NCBI GenBank assembly: GCA_038380435.1
Contig: JAWZYU010000001.1
Location: 14,302,001 to 14,366,000 of the forward strand
From: Ryuthela nishihirai
Taxonomy: Eukaryota > Arthropoda > Arachnida > Araneae > Heptathelidae
Direction: 5' to 3'
Length of the DNA stretch: 64,000 bases
Positions 10,555 through 21,510 of the stretch are shown here, piece after piece; positions within the stretch are counted from its first letter, which is position 1, and the number at the start of each line of letters is the position of its first letter. A model generated the notes under the pieces. It ran no database searches, was not told the origin of the DNA, and worked only from the letters and a program-made list of their open reading frames with translations. The position numbers were made by a program, and so were the translations under genes.

Positions 10555-11587
10555 TTAAAATATTTTCGATATTCGGCATGCCACAATTATATATCCGGAG
10601 AGTGAGTTTTTCTGATATTAATGTGCAGCAAGTGAATAATATTTTAATTTTAATGTGTGAAAGTGCATTAAGATGTCGAGGACCTTCAAAAACAATGTAA
10701 TATGTTACATATGAGGGACTTTCAATTCGAGTGATCAGAGCCTGAATGTTACTGAAATTGTTAAGAACGTTACAATGCTTACTTTGGTTGTAAACTACGA
10801 GTTCAAGACAAACCTTGGTCGTATTATGTGAAACAAATACACAGAACGTCTAAGGAAGTAGTTTAAAGGGGAAAAGAAGGAGATGACATTCGGTATTCCA
10901 ATGATCTGAAGGTAGCTAAAGGATCATCATGACGTATGATGCTTTTCTTGACAAATGTGAAAGGTTTTTACCAAAAAGACAAAGTACAAAATTAATTGGC
11001 TAAATCTGCCGTCCGCAATGCAACCTGTGCTTCGTTCTAATCTAATTCCAGTTCTTCAGCTACTTACGCAAATCTCAGAATCTTCTACACCTGATTCATA
11101 ACGAGAAAAACTTCATTCGAGAAAGAACAGATCCTTATTTCGAGAAGCGGAATGAAACTCCACAGCTAATTTAACAAAGTGAACTCAAGATCATGTGACG
11201 GACTTCTACTTATCCAAATAATGTGCTGAATGACCAAGTTCAAGATTGAATGTTCATCATGAACTGCCTTTTATTCATAATCTGTAAAAAAATTTCATCA
11301 CTAGTAATTTTTTACAAAACGTTCTACTCTTGTTTGGAATCACAATGTAAGTGCAGATAATTGGTACTTCGCCGAGTTTCAATAAATCTGATATTACTTT
11401 TTGTTTCTGCGATAAATGGCTAATAGGCAATTGGATATTAAATTATTTGCGAAATTTTAAAAGCGTTACAACACATTTCAATAAAAGCATTTGAACCTAT
11501 TGCTAAATGCCATTATTCTTATTAAGATTAAGCGCAGGATTTCAGGAAAAGCTTTACTGTTAAGAGAACTGAAGAAAAATGCCAGAT
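10555..11587. other. AT-rich stretch without recognised features
   Basis: Short scattered frames only. I see no conserved motif, tandem array or element end in this kilobase. Confidence 0.5.
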
Positions 11588-12320
11588 ACAGTAATACTCC
11601 GCTTCACGACGATCCGCTCATACGACGATTTTCAATTACGACCAATGCCCAGTTTTAGGAAGACGCATTCTCTCATACGAGAGTTTTACCGACATGACGC
11701 TGCCGTGAATCAACCAAAGCTGGGTAAAGGGTAATGCGTGACGACTACATAGCAAAAATGGCACCACGATAGTGACCAACAGTAGCGCCACGAGCTTTAT
11801 TTCTTCGAACAATACTTTGCCATGCTGCCAACATGAGTCCAAAGCAGATGTTTTGCATAGCATTGTGCGCGATGACTTTGCACGTGACTCATTTCATTGG
11901 ACAATGTTTTCCGTTTACTCAGTTTCGGAATCAACCGATGCGCAGTTTTCATGGACTTGGTTTATTTACATCGTCTTTCCTCGCTGCATCTCACTGTGCT
12001 TTGGTGTTTCGCTGTGAATTAATTATAAACTGTTTATAACTATTATTTTATTTAATAATAGCAGATAAAAATCAAAGTAAGGCTACTGTTGCTTCCAGTG
12101 AAAAGAAGAAGATTAGTAAACCTATTACGTTAGATACTAAGATTAAAATTATAAAATTTAGTGAAGAGTGAGAGTATTTATTTTAATTGTAAATGCTTTA
12201 TTTACTTCTGTTACACATATAGACAACTGCTTGAATATGTTATTAAACCATTACATGCATCTAGAAGGGAAAACAAGCCAATGATTCGCTATACGACGGT
12301 GGTCTGGAACCTAACGTGAC
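11587..12320 (+). mobile_element. Tigger/pogo-like relic
   Basis: A TA at 11587-11588 precedes CAGTAATACTCCGCTTCACG, followed by ...CATACGACGATTTTC, the style of Tigger/pogo termini. Near 12285-12320 the minus strand reads CGTTAGGTTCCAGACCACCG and then TCGTATAGCGAA, which resembles the matching subterminal region of such elements; the outermost right end is missing. Between them lies a short transposase N-terminus remnant. Confidence 0.65.
12061..12171 (+). pseudogene. Tigger/pogo transposase N-terminal fragment
   Basis: The frame reads SSEKKKISKPITLDTKIKII and KFSEE, then a stop. The basic stretch followed by TLDTKIKIIKFSEE resembles the beginning of the CENP-B-type helix-turn-helix of pogo/Tigger transposases (typically LTLEEKLKIIK..E.G). 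Nothing of the catalytic domain remains. The call depends on its position between Tigger-like ends. Confidence 0.55.
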
Positions 12321-12464
12321 ATATTGTCATAAACATCCTTTCATATTTCGGTGGTGGTTGATTGATGTTAGGGGAGAACTTATGAAAAAAATGAGGGGGC
12401 TAAGGAAAACGGCGGTGTAGTCTCAACCCAGGGACATCACACATAAATACACTTCAACAGAAAT

Positions 12465-12575
12465 TGCTTAAACATAAAAACACATTTTTAGTTCATTTCA
12501 TCAGAAAACGTCTGAAATATTTTAACATAGAAACACATTTTCTTGACACATTTCATAGGAAAACTTCCTACCAGC
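12465..12575 (+). repeat. Two-copy direct repeat
   Basis: The motif AAACACATTTT...TTCAT...GAAAAC occurs twice about 56 bases apart. It is a small imperfect tandem duplication of unknown origin. Confidence 0.55.
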
Positions 12576-13320
12576 GAACTCAGCGCTGTTCAGCTATCGC
12601 GTGACTTGCTACGGTCCTAGGCCAAACAGTTCAATTGAATAATATAAGCACATAGTCCGTACGCAGCTGGGAACATCAACAGCTAGAAAGGCTCTCTCGA
12701 GGCAACGCGCCAGTGACAATTATGCTACTTAAGTTGGGACACCAGATCAGAGAAATCGACCCCTTACCTCTCTTCTCATGTGGACGAAGGAAAATATTGT
12801 CGCTTCTCTCAGACTGCTCACCTCCTTGCACTTTCAGTCTATTACTCATTGCATCATAACGCCAGACAGGCCTTGCACTTTAACGGGCAGCTATTTCTTT
12901 TTCGCAGTACTTCGGCAGATTTCCAGTTACGGCAGTGGACAGGACTTTCCAGCACGTCTTTCTCCTTCCGAGGCTCGGACCACAAGTGTTTTTTTCTGTC
13001 TCCTCGTTCGCGCTTCTTGCGGCCCAAAGGTCACCATCTGGGGACACGTGGCTTACTGTCATTGGCCATCGCCGTCGAGGTGCGAATCTTTGGGTCCATA
13101 TGGCGGATGTTTTCGTCCACGGCGGGTCACGTGGCCCAATATCCGAGACCCACACTGACTAGGTGGCTGTATTTTGGTGCTGGCGGCTTCATTTTCCTTC
13201 GTTGTCGGCGTTCTGAGCAAAATAACGGAAGAAGTGTACACTATCAATCAGCAGAAAATAGCGGACCGTTACTCTGCCAATACCAACACGTTGTGTCCAC
13301 TTTTTTACACCAAATATGAG
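12570..13320. promoter_or_regulatory. GC-rich island with E-boxes, promoter-like
   Basis: A 750-base island, clearly richer in GC than its surroundings, has overlapping frames of 60-180 codons on both strands. Two CACGTG E-boxes lie near 13045 and 13128, CCAAT-like motifs near 13061 and 13136, and ATATGGCGGATGTTTT near 13099 resembles a YY1-type site. The longest frame (12780-13319, 179 codons) matches no family I know, and such frames are expected by chance in GC-rich DNA. It could be a promoter with a first exon, or a GC-rich transposon remnant; the sequence alone cannot decide. Confidence 0.3.
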
Positions 13321-13469
13321 CACGACATTATTACTGGGGTATACCTCTATAGTTTTATATGTTTACAATGGTTTTTAATGTTAGTTTTATGAAAGTAGTT
13401 ACGATATTAACCTGTTTATGTCTGGAATCCTATACCAGCCATCACAGAGAAGACATGGGCATATGTTTT

Positions 13470-13620
13470 TTTTTCTATTAAGACCTATCCTCACATGCTT
13501 TCTTTAGGACATACTTTTTATCATATCAGTTTTCTTAATACTTTCAGTTTCTCACATATTTCAGTTACTCACATATCAGTTTTCTCAATACTTTGGAGTA
13601 AAAAATAATTTGACTTTTTT
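13470..13620 (+). repeat. Short imperfect direct repeats
   Basis: CATATCAGTTTTCTTAATAC and a near copy with CTCAATAC occur about 60 bases apart within T-rich sequence. They are probably slippage products. Confidence 0.5.
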
Positions 13621-14239
13621 ATCAAAATGGAGTAAATCGTCTTGAAAATGAAATAGATGAAGAGTATTAGAATGAGGATTAGAGCTTTTTGTCGACTCTT
13701 TGAAAAGTCTTTGAAAAGAATCTCAAAGGCTGTTTTATTTCAAAACATTCTATTATATTGACATATTGTCAACCAACAGTATCCCATTAATTATCATCAT
13801 CAACAGCAATTAAACTTTGTCACATAAATCGTCAATTTTTTTGTTTTCTTGTTTTTTGAAACTCGTTTTCAGCTTTATTTCGAAAGAAAGTTCTACTTGT
13901 GTATAAATTAAATGTTTCTCACCCACCTATCCTATAGGGAGGGCGCACTTCGCCGCAATTTGCAACAGCAGTGCGATGGCGATTCCATTTTTGTTTCTTA
14001 AAAATGCACGTACAAAGCTGAGGTACCGCACACCGCAACAATTTCAACTCTGCTGCGATGCGACACGAAAATTGCAATTTTCCTGCGATTTGCACTGGCA
14101 ACTTCTTGGGAATGTTGTTGCAAACGATTTGAGAGATATGTTGTGCAACGAAGAAGTCATGTGCCATCCTCCTCTTTTATTTTTGCTCTTGGATTATTCT
14201 GCAAGTTTCAGTTTATCGTTTATCATCCATTACTCATCG

Positions 14240-14296
14240 TTAACCCATTTCTTCCCAAGTGTTGCGTTCACGCAACACTGGGAAGAAATGGGTTAA
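14240..14296. mobile_element. 49-bp TTAA-flanked foldback, piggyBac-like
   Basis: TTAA (14240-14243), then CCCATTTCTTCCCAAGTGTT to ...GGGAAGAAATGGG, then TTAA (14293-14296). The two arms are complementary over about 26 bases with a single-base bulge and a TTCA loop. TTAA target duplication and CCC...GGG termini are hallmarks of piggyBac-family elements. At 49 bp it is essentially two termini joined. Confidence 0.7.
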
Positions 14297-14731
14297 TAAC
14301 ATAATTGTGTGAATCTTCTGTGATTTGTTTTCTAGGAATATAAATTTTGATTATTTTAAAGCTTCGAATCTTGACCGTGATATCAAGCAGACTTCGCGGG
14401 CGTTCAATATGGATTTCATTTGTATTAAAACTGGAGTCTGGTAAATAATCATTTATTATGTAGTGATTAATATGTGACAGAATTACATTAGAATACTAAC
14501 GGATAATATAATATGGCGTATATTTCTGCTCAGTTTATATAAGCTGTTACTGCTAACGCAGTTAAATAATTTGAAGTTTGCAATAATGGCGGCAAACCAT
14601 AGTGTAGGCCTTTAGTAATGCTAATATGGTTAGTACACGAGTTGTTTTATAGGGTATATATTACATATTCTTACAATATCAATAAACCTCGTGATTATTA
14701 AACAGTATTGGGTTTAGTTGAAATGAATGCT

Positions 14732-15146
14732 GATATTTTAATGGCTAGGTTAGGGTTATTTTACCTCTGAGCGGCACTTTTTTGCACACCATGGTCTAAA
14801 TGGCCAGGTCACATGGACCCCGAAGACTCAGAGAAGGTTGGGGGAGGGGACCCACTGGAATAGCTGTTAGGAAACAGATGGTAGCCTCCCGTCAAGACCA
14901 TCCAGCGTGTTCTTTAACGTGCACAGGGTATGGCTCTCCCCCACACGGGGTCATGGCTTAACGTCCCATCCGACGGACGGCGGCCTTTCCAAGCCCATCG
15001 ATGTCCCCTACTGACCGCGGGCAGGGCGGGGAATTTTGCGGAGATAAATCTCAACGCTGACACAGCTGGGACTCGAACCTGGGAACTACAGATTACTAGT
15101 CTGGCGCGCTACCGACTGAGCCACCCCCGCCCCCGGTATTTTAATG
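14732..15146 (-). mobile_element. SINE family 1, full copy with 12-bp TSD
   Basis: Body 14744-15134. The flanking duplication is GATATTTTAATG (14732-14743) and GGTATTTTAATG (15135-15146), one mismatch in 12. The tail here reads GGTTAGGGTT on the plus strand, a variant of the usual GGTTGGGTT. Confidence 0.92.
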
Positions 15147-15765
15147 TTCCGGAGACTAAGTTTCGATACTTCAGGAAACAGCTACTAATAAAATTATCGT
15201 GTCAGCTGTTGTTTTCTGGCGTGCAATGATGTAGCATCACTTTCGTTTTGATTGCAAAGTTTGCTTTCAGTAGGGCATACAACATCTTATTAGAATTCAC
15301 ACGATTGTGATGGGAATTTTTAAAGTAATTTTGCTGATAAAATAAACGCAGAATTCCAGATGAATGTAAAATATTTTAATGTAAAATGTTAGTAATGAAA
15401 TGAACCCTTCGTTAATCTCACGTGTTGACATTTGGTTTTTCGTTACGATCTCAGAAATATTCATGAGAGACATTTTTTTAAGCTTCAAATTTACTGACAG
15501 GCAAATTTCCGTCATATTCATAATGTTTATAATGGCAATGCAAGGAACTTTCTGAAAGTTTATAAATTCTATTTTTGATTTAAATTGGGCTTTATTTTGC
15601 TGTAGAAATTATTTTGTCTCCCATTCATTCAGAAGGATTCATAAATATTTTTTTTCCTTAACTAATAGGCAAGTAATTCTAATGGAGATAAAATATTATT
15701 TAAATGTAGGATATTAGAAAAACGGTTTCTGTTTTGCTTTCTCGAATATCAGCAATATCCATTCG
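15147..15765. other. AT-rich stretch without recognised features
   Basis: No motif or repeat recognised; only short frames on both strands. Confidence 0.5.
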
Positions 15766-15774
15766 CTGTTATAT

Positions 15775-15880
15775 AAAATTTCAGCTTCTATAGCTATAGA
15801 AAATTCAGCTTCTATAGCCTTATTAAAAAATCGATAATTTCAGCTTCTATAGCCTTATTAAAAATCGATAATTTTTTATA
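15775..15880 (+). repeat. Tandem repeat with TTCAGCTTCTATAGC
   Basis: Three copies of TTCAGCTTCTATAGC. The last two are part of a repeated unit of about 37 bases that also contains TTATTAAAAA and TCGATAAT. Confidence 0.8.
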
Positions 15881-16267
15881 TTAAATAATTTCATTGCTAG
15901 ATTTTTTTCTGACTTCTTGCGGAAATTGACTTTACGTTTTTGGCATGCTTTGCTTTTAATCGAAAAGTTTTTCTTAATATTATTTAATTACATATGATTT
16001 CACAAGCGTGTATCAGTTTGAAAGTAGAACTATTTTAAACGCTTTCGATTTTTATCACGTATAGAGTAATATAATTCTGTCTGAATGTTTTTTTCACTGC
16101 ATAGAAAATAACAGTTGCTCACCAGACTTCGTTTATTTGTTCGCATGATTTTTGTTGAGGTATAAAAGAGAAAAACGGGTTCTGTTTTGCTTTTACGGCA
16201 AAAATAGAAAAACGATTTTATCTGAGGGAAGTAAGGGGCAGAAGCACGATATCATAGTTCAAAATTT

Positions 16268-16338
16268 AAATAATTTTGCGACTAATATTAAAAATGATTT
16301 TGCTACTAATATTAAAAAAGATTTTGCTACCAAATTCC
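16268..16338 (+). repeat. 24-bp tandem repeat, three copies
   Basis: GATTTTGCTACTAATATTAA and close variants repeat three times in a row with a 24-base period, inside a short open frame that encodes a repeated KNDFATNI peptide. It is probably a non-coding slippage product. Confidence 0.8.
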
Positions 16339-16421
16339 ATTGATGTTGGATAAATTTCCATCTCCACACAAAATCCTGTGGTGTTGTGTTTTGACTATCT
16401 CACTTTAATTTTTATCCCATG

Positions 16422-16447
16422 GAGAGTGAGAGTCTCACTCTCTATGA
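16422..16447. repeat. Short perfect palindrome
   Basis: GAGAGTGAGA, one base, then TCTCACTCTC form a 10-base-arm hairpin in otherwise AT-rich DNA. Confidence 0.7.
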
Positions 16448-16781
16448 GATTTAACCTTCCCTCCAAAAATATGGTTATCTTACTGCTTCGTAGTAGCAAA
16501 ATCTTTAATGAAACTGGACGAATATTCAGTTGTCATTTTATTTGGAATAGACCCGACTTATTTTAAAAGAAATTCTTCATTTCAATTAAAATTCTATTGC
16601 TCTTCTTAAATCAGTTTTTTTAACGAAAAATGAGACTAACGGAAATTAAAAAAATCTTAATATCTTCTTCTCGAATATCAGCAATATCCATTCGCTGTTT
16701 ATAGAAATGGAACTAGAATATTTACTATCGGTGATGTCAGTTGAATTAATCTGAAAGTTGATACAAACATATTAAATCACA

Positions 16782-16828
16782 AATTGTATAAATTATATTA
16801 ACCTGCAGTTAATATAATTTATACAATT
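16782..16828. repeat. Perfect 47-bp palindrome
   Basis: Arms of 21 bases (16782-16802 and 16808-16828) are perfectly complementary around the loop CTGCA. The arms are AT-only except for the innermost and outermost few bases. It could be a very short foldback element or a palindrome formed during replication. Confidence 0.9.
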
Positions 16829-16971
16829 AAGTATAATAATATAATAAAGATATATATATATATAAGTTATAGTGTTTTTAAGTAGAGTACGACGTTTTCA
16901 ATTTTAATGTTTTTTGTAATCTCAACTATTTTTATCTCGTTTTTACAAGTGTAGATAAAAATTTCTTGTAA

Positions 16972-17647
16972 TTCTGAACCAGGTCTGGATCTAGAGAAAA
17001 AAATCGAGAAGGGAGCCAAAAAACACAATTGAGCAGGAAAACTGTAAAGAGGGGGAGTTGGGTTGGGTTGTTTTACCTCTGAGCGGCACTTTTTTTGCAC
17101 ACCATGGGCCAAATGGCCAGGTCACATGGACCCCGAAGGCTCAGAGAAAGTTGGGGGAGGGGACCCACTTTAACAGCTGTTGGGAGACAGATGGTAGCCT
17201 CCTGTCAAGGCCATCCAGCGTGTTCTTTAACGTGCACAGGGTATGTCTCTCCCGCACACGGGGCCACGGCTTAACGCTCCATCCGACGAACGGCGGCCTT
17301 TCCAAGCCCATCGGTGTCCCCTACTGACCGTGGGCAGGGCGGGGAATTTTGCGGAGATAAATCTCAACGCTGACCCAGCTGGGACTCGAACCTGGGAACT
17401 ACAGATTACGAGCCTGGCGCGCTACCGACTGAGCCACCCCCGCCCCAGGGGGGGACAAAAGACTGGATTTCTAATGCATTAGAACATTTCTCTCTCCTTT
17501 TTGCAGGTCTTTAAAAAGTTTCTGGAAAAATGCATGAAATATAAATAAGTTTAATAATTCTTTTGCGTCTATTGACAGTATTAGTATTCTGAAAGGGTAG
17601 GGACATGGTCCCCTTGCCTTCCCCCTATATCCGGCCCTCCTTTGAAC
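16972..17647. mobile_element. hAT-like non-autonomous element carrying a SINE
   Basis: Starts CAGGTCTGGATCTAGAG at 16980 and ends ATATCCGGCCCTC near 17639, so the termini read roughly CAGG.C.GGATCTAG inward from both sides, a hAT-style end. Flanks TTCTGAAC (16972-16979) and CTTTGAAC (17640-17647) agree at 6 of 8 positions, consistent with an old 8-bp duplication. A second copy at 32.8-33.0 kb shares the termini and an internal GGTCTTTAA...TTTCT segment. A family 1 SINE is inserted inside. Confidence 0.6.
17058..17446 (-). mobile_element. SINE family 1, full copy
   Basis: Same structure and orientation as the other copies. The target duplication is not clean: AGGGGGAG-like sequence before and AGGGGGGG after suggest a G-rich target. 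It is inserted in the hAT-like element at 16.98-17.64 kb. It carries a TTTTTTT run in place of the usual TTTTTT in the tail region. Confidence 0.88.
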
Positions 17648-18559
17648 CATGAGTTTGTTCCTCTTGAGAAAGTTCCAAAAGATAAATTTTATTTCAGAAA
17701 TGGGCCAACCCATTGTTTCCTTATTTTTGTCCTATTATTTGATCTCCGCAACGACCACCACCGGATCACTCATTTCAGACATCATTTAAAGAATGAATTG
17801 CATTTATTTACAATTTACCTATAGGGGGCAGCACTAGCGACGTCGAAGACAAATCGAATTGCGCAAACGTTTAATTGCTTCAGTGTGCGTGGATCTGGAA
17901 GCGATTGGTTTGCAACACTCATAAGGCGACAATTGCATCGTGATTGCTTTCGAATTGTAGTCGCAAATTGGCTGTTGCAAATTGAGGCGGTGTTCGCCCT
18001 CCCTTAGAGGTACGTCCAATGATTGTAAAATTGAATTATATAAACTTTGTGTTTTTAAAGTCTAACTAAGAATAATGCTTTTTGTGGCTTTTCAACTTTT
18101 GCTTGACAAAGAATTCTGACCTGATAAAGACGTTTTGCTTTGAGAGACAATTTTGCTTATTATTCAGAATGATGGAATTTTTCAGAGGTATGTTTTCAGA
18201 GGTATCAATTCAGTTATTAATTCAGAGGTATTTTTCTCCAGGCCCCAAAAAATAAATAAAAAAAATCGGTTAAAATTTTCAGACCAGTATTCTTAATCAC
18301 CCTACATTAGTGCTTATTTTCAAAGTGGAATGTTTTAGCACTCGAAGTCATTTGGATCAGTAGACCTGATAATGAGCACATCTCTGCTCTCTCACTTCCT
18401 CCTGCACAAGCACTCTTCTATCCATTGAAGCTGTCATGATAATTGCCTCCCCATTCTCATGAAGGTCGGTACACTATGTGATCAAAAGTACCCAGAAACT
18501 CTCTCATCCACAATCTTCCGGTAACAGGAAAGGAATTAATATCTCGTTGGTCCACCCTT

Positions 18560-19100
18560 TGTTGATATCACAGCCTCCACTCTGCGGGAAGGCTTTCCAC
18601 TAGATTTTGGTACGCTGCTGCGGGAATTGCTTGCCATTCTGCCACAAGAGCATTATTGAGGCCGGCCACTGATGTCGGGCGGTTCGGTCTGGCTCGCAGT
18701 CGGCGTTCCAATTCCTCCCAAAGGTGTTCCATGGGATTGAGATAAGGGTTCTGTGCAGGCCAGTCAAGTTCTTCCACACCCATCTCATCAAACCATTCCT
18801 GCATGGTCTTCGCTTTGTGAACGGCATTGTTATGTTGGTACAGGAAAGGGTCTTCACCGAACTGTTGGCATAAAGTTGATAGCACAGAATTGTTGATAAT
18901 ATCATTATAGGCCACGGCATTCAGAATCTCGTTTACTGGAACTAGGGGTCACAGTCTCGTTCACTGGAACTAGGAGTCACAGTCCAAACCATGAAAAACT
19001 ACCCCAGATCCGGATGCCTCCTCCATCACATCACAGTTGGCACAACACAATCAGGCAGGTAGTGTTTACCTGGCGTCCTCCACGTCCAAACTAGTCCATC
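18560..19100 (-). pseudogene. Tc1-like transposase C-terminal half, catalytic Asp lost
   Basis: On the minus strand: VAYNDIINNSVLSTL, then PFLYQHNNAVHKAKTMQEWF, DEMGVEELDWPAQNP and YLNPMEHLWEELERRLRARP, with C-terminal ESLPAEWRL. In relatives the second catalytic Asp sits in QHDNAPVHKA; here it is Asn (GAC to AAC) and the Pro is deleted. The catalytic Glu remains in PMEHLWEEL. Upstream, near 19000-19080, another frame keeps a MEEASGSGVVFHGLD-like remnant of the segment before the second Asp. The encoded enzyme would be inactive. Confidence 0.85.
18930..18990 (+). repeat. 28-bp tandem duplication
   Basis: CTCGTTTACTGGAACTAGGG... is followed directly by a near copy, each ending in TCACAGT. It lies inside the Tc1 element and shifts the transposase reading. 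Confidence 0.85.
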
Positions 19101-19385
19101 GGACTGCCAGATGATGAAGCGTAATTCATTACTCTAGAGAATTCGGTTCCACTGCTCAAGAGTCCACGGAGGCCATGCTTTACACCACTCCAACCAATGT
19201 TTGACTGTTTCACGTTGAAAGTCACTGAGCTCCGCCGTACGGTTCATTCTCCTGCTCACGCATGTCTATGAGATTTACCAGACTACGTTGCGTCCTGTTA
19301 TGCCTTTTTGGGCCATGGCTGTGGCGCATGTGGGTGAATTCACTACTCAGAAGGGGTATACAGATGCTTTTGATCAGATAGCGTA

Positions 19386-20705
19386 TGTATAATTATGGAA
19401 ATATTTCCCAACTGAAAATTTAGCTACGGGGCAAATGATAGACGTAGTAGGTGTTGAGAAAAAAAAACCTCTGGTCGATGTCCCTGAAATTATGATGTCA
19501 TTATTCAATGCTTTACTTTGACAGATTAGCCTTAAATAGCCTTCATATTAAATTAAGCGTAATTATTTAAAGTTATAATTATTATAAGTTAATAATTCTT
19601 TCAATTAACTTAAAGTTAGTTGTTGAATTCTTAAAATACTTTGCATGTTTACAATGATCATTGGTTTGAGTTTTGAAATATAATATGATCTAAATAAATC
19701 TATTTTAAAGTTGGTCCCTTAATAATAATTTAATATAAATTGTGTTGTAGATTATATTTTTGTAAATCGGTAAAACGTGAATCGAATTTATAGAAATTCT
19801 GTTTCGAGAATAATGTTTATTTAATGAAGTAATGGTTTTCGTTCTTTAATAGGAAGCTGAAATGAAAAACAAACAAACAAACCGAAGAGATCCGTCAAAA
19901 TGTGTTGTTTAATCTCAAAAACAAGAGGTGGAAGAGTCTAACGTGGAGGAGAAGAAAAAGTAAAGAAAACGAAGATTGTTTTTATTCGTCAACGTTCATT
20001 GGGGGACAAGCGCAAGATTTCTTTCTTTCCAAGCATAAAGTTTGTTTGCATTATTCCAGAAAACAGGACAAGCTAGGAAAGCTTTGAGTTTATTTCAGTC
20101 TTTTGTCTTAAAACAACAAAACGGGATTGAAACAAAATAAGGAAAAACAAATCTGAACTTTACATATACTATAAATAAAATGAGTTGCAAACGGTTCGTG
20201 ATGGAGTATAAGTAAACAAAAAAAGAAGCAAATGTCTTCTTATGTTTCGTCTCCTGAAGGAATATCTTGATGGAAAGAGAGGATGACCTTTAAAGATCAC
20301 AGAGACTGAAAAACGAAAAAAAAGGAAGCCATAAAGAAAAGATTTAGAAATTATAAAAAAATGAACAAGTGGAATATTTTGGCTGACATTTAGAAAGAGA
20401 ACGACAAAATATTTTGTATTTCTAGCTAAAGCATTTTTGGGTCTGACAGAGCTAGTTTTTTTAGTAGGACAAATCTTATATTTATCAATAAGATTACATT
20501 ACCTGTGATAGCTTAGAGCAGAAATGATCAGCCATTTCTTAAGAGAGTCACTGTTATGTAGAATATTTGGGTAGGCCATTAAAGCTCTATTTTGTACCAA
20601 AAAAAAAACATTGCCAATGATAATTTCTACTGTCGAGTTTCAGCGGCAATGCAACAGGTAGAGTGCCAGATACCAAGTGAGCTTTTCACTACTTCAAAGG
20701 GAAGT
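19386..20705. other. AT-rich stretch without recognised features
   Basis: Frames up to about 61 codons only, Lys-rich and without motifs. No element ends recognised. Confidence 0.5.
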
Positions 20706-20707
20706 AA

Positions 20708-20901
20708 TATTTTTTTTTTATTTGCGACATATAGGACAGAGAAGAATCCTAGAAGCTACTCCTAGCTTAATACAGGCCTTCTCATACAAGGATATGCCCT
20801 ACTAAGACCGAAGTCACTGCCTTAGTTAGAGCTAACACAACACACAGAGTTTGCCTTGCTGGAACAGTCGCTAGCTGCCTAACCACTATGCCAGTTAAGG
20901 T
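20708..20901 (-). mobile_element. SINE family 3 copy (tRNA-like head)
   Basis: About 190 bases shared with 44205-44400. On the minus strand it begins CCTTAACTGGCATAGTGGTT, where TGGCATAGTGGTTAGGCAGC resembles an RNA polymerase III box A. It ends in an A-rich tail (T-run at 20708-20720 on the plus strand). A clear box B is not evident, so the tRNA origin is an inference. Confidence 0.65.
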
Positions 20902-21414
20902 TACAGCTGTATTCTTTTTCAGTTGTTTATAAATTATCTAATTTTTTAAAAAAAAGCTCCTATATAATTTAACCTTATAAATTATATAATATTGCAATTT
21001 CACTTCATCGATTTTTTAAAAATTAATTTTGCAAAATTCGAAATATTTATTGCTGAGCTGAAAATGCTTTGGCTCACTGTTGGCAGCATTTGTAGTTTAA
21101 TGATCAGAGAAAAAAATGGTTAGAAGCGATTTTGAAATACCATTTGGAGAAAATTGAGACGTGAAAACCATAAATATGAAAGACAAAGAAATGATTGTCT
21201 TAAACTAGAAGAAAAAATATTGCTTTCGGCGAATATGGAATACTTGCTTTCAAAGAGATTTAAGCTTCTCATTTTCCATCTTAACGCTCTCTAACATCAC
21301 AAATCGAACTAATAGATGGATAAAAGTGGATATAGGTATATTCAATTATTACCTAAAAATTATTACATAATTTCTTAAAACCCATCCCTCTTGATCTAAA
21401 CACCTTTCGAATAA

Positions 21415-21510
21415 CCTCTTGACCATCACATCCCGCCCCTAATATTTCAAATTCATAGTCCAAAGTGATCGTTCGGTATTTTTCAAATTTTACATTTTAG
21501 AGGGCGCTAT
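21415..21510 (+). repeat. Block A of a diverged dispersed repeat
   Basis: CCTCTTGACCATCACATCCC...TTAGAGGGCGCTATTT is recognisably related to 22168-22290 (CCTCTTGACTACCACACTCT...TTAGAGGGCGGTATTT). A weaker third relative may lie near 22770-22855. The repeat family is unknown to me. Confidence 0.6.

Larger units (their letters stand above)
15738..16705 (+). repeat. Dispersed direct repeat pair
   Basis: The string ATCAGCAATATCCATTCGCT occurs near 15747 and again near 16677, and GTTCTGTTTTGCTTT-like sequence occurs near 15725 and 16178. These suggest an old duplication of several hundred bases within the 13.9-18.0-kb element. Confidence 0.6.
13937..18003. mobile_element. Putative PIF/Harbinger-like element, 33-bp TIRs
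   Basis: The left end GGGAGGGCGCACTTCGCCGC at 13937 and the minus-strand reading from 18003 (GGGAGGGCGAACACCGCCTC) match at 29 of 33 positions, both running into CAATTTGCAACAGC. Subterminal sequence is full of GCGAT, TTGCAA and GCAATT words, as in Harbinger-type elements. The right flank is TTA (18004-18006) and the left flank ATA, close to the TWA target of that superfamily but not identical. The 4.07-kb interior shows no transposase and holds two SINEs, a hAT-like element and a tiny TTAA foldback. The two ends could also belong to two separate relics. Confidence 0.5.
18470..19385 (-). mobile_element. Tc1-like element, internally deleted
   Basis: The element 18472-19383 is flanked by TA (18470-18471 and 19384-19385). 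Ends are inverted repeats: left CACTATGTGATCAAAAGTAC, right CGCTATCTGATCAAAAGCAT on the minus strand. It carries the 3' portion of a transposase on the minus strand and a 28-bp tandem duplication at about 18932-18990. The 5' half of the gene is missing or unreadable. Confidence 0.88.

Noticed and set aside
12780..13319. 179-codon protein gene
   Set aside because: Overlapping frames on both strands in GC-rich DNA, no motif, and no splice or termination context beyond chance.
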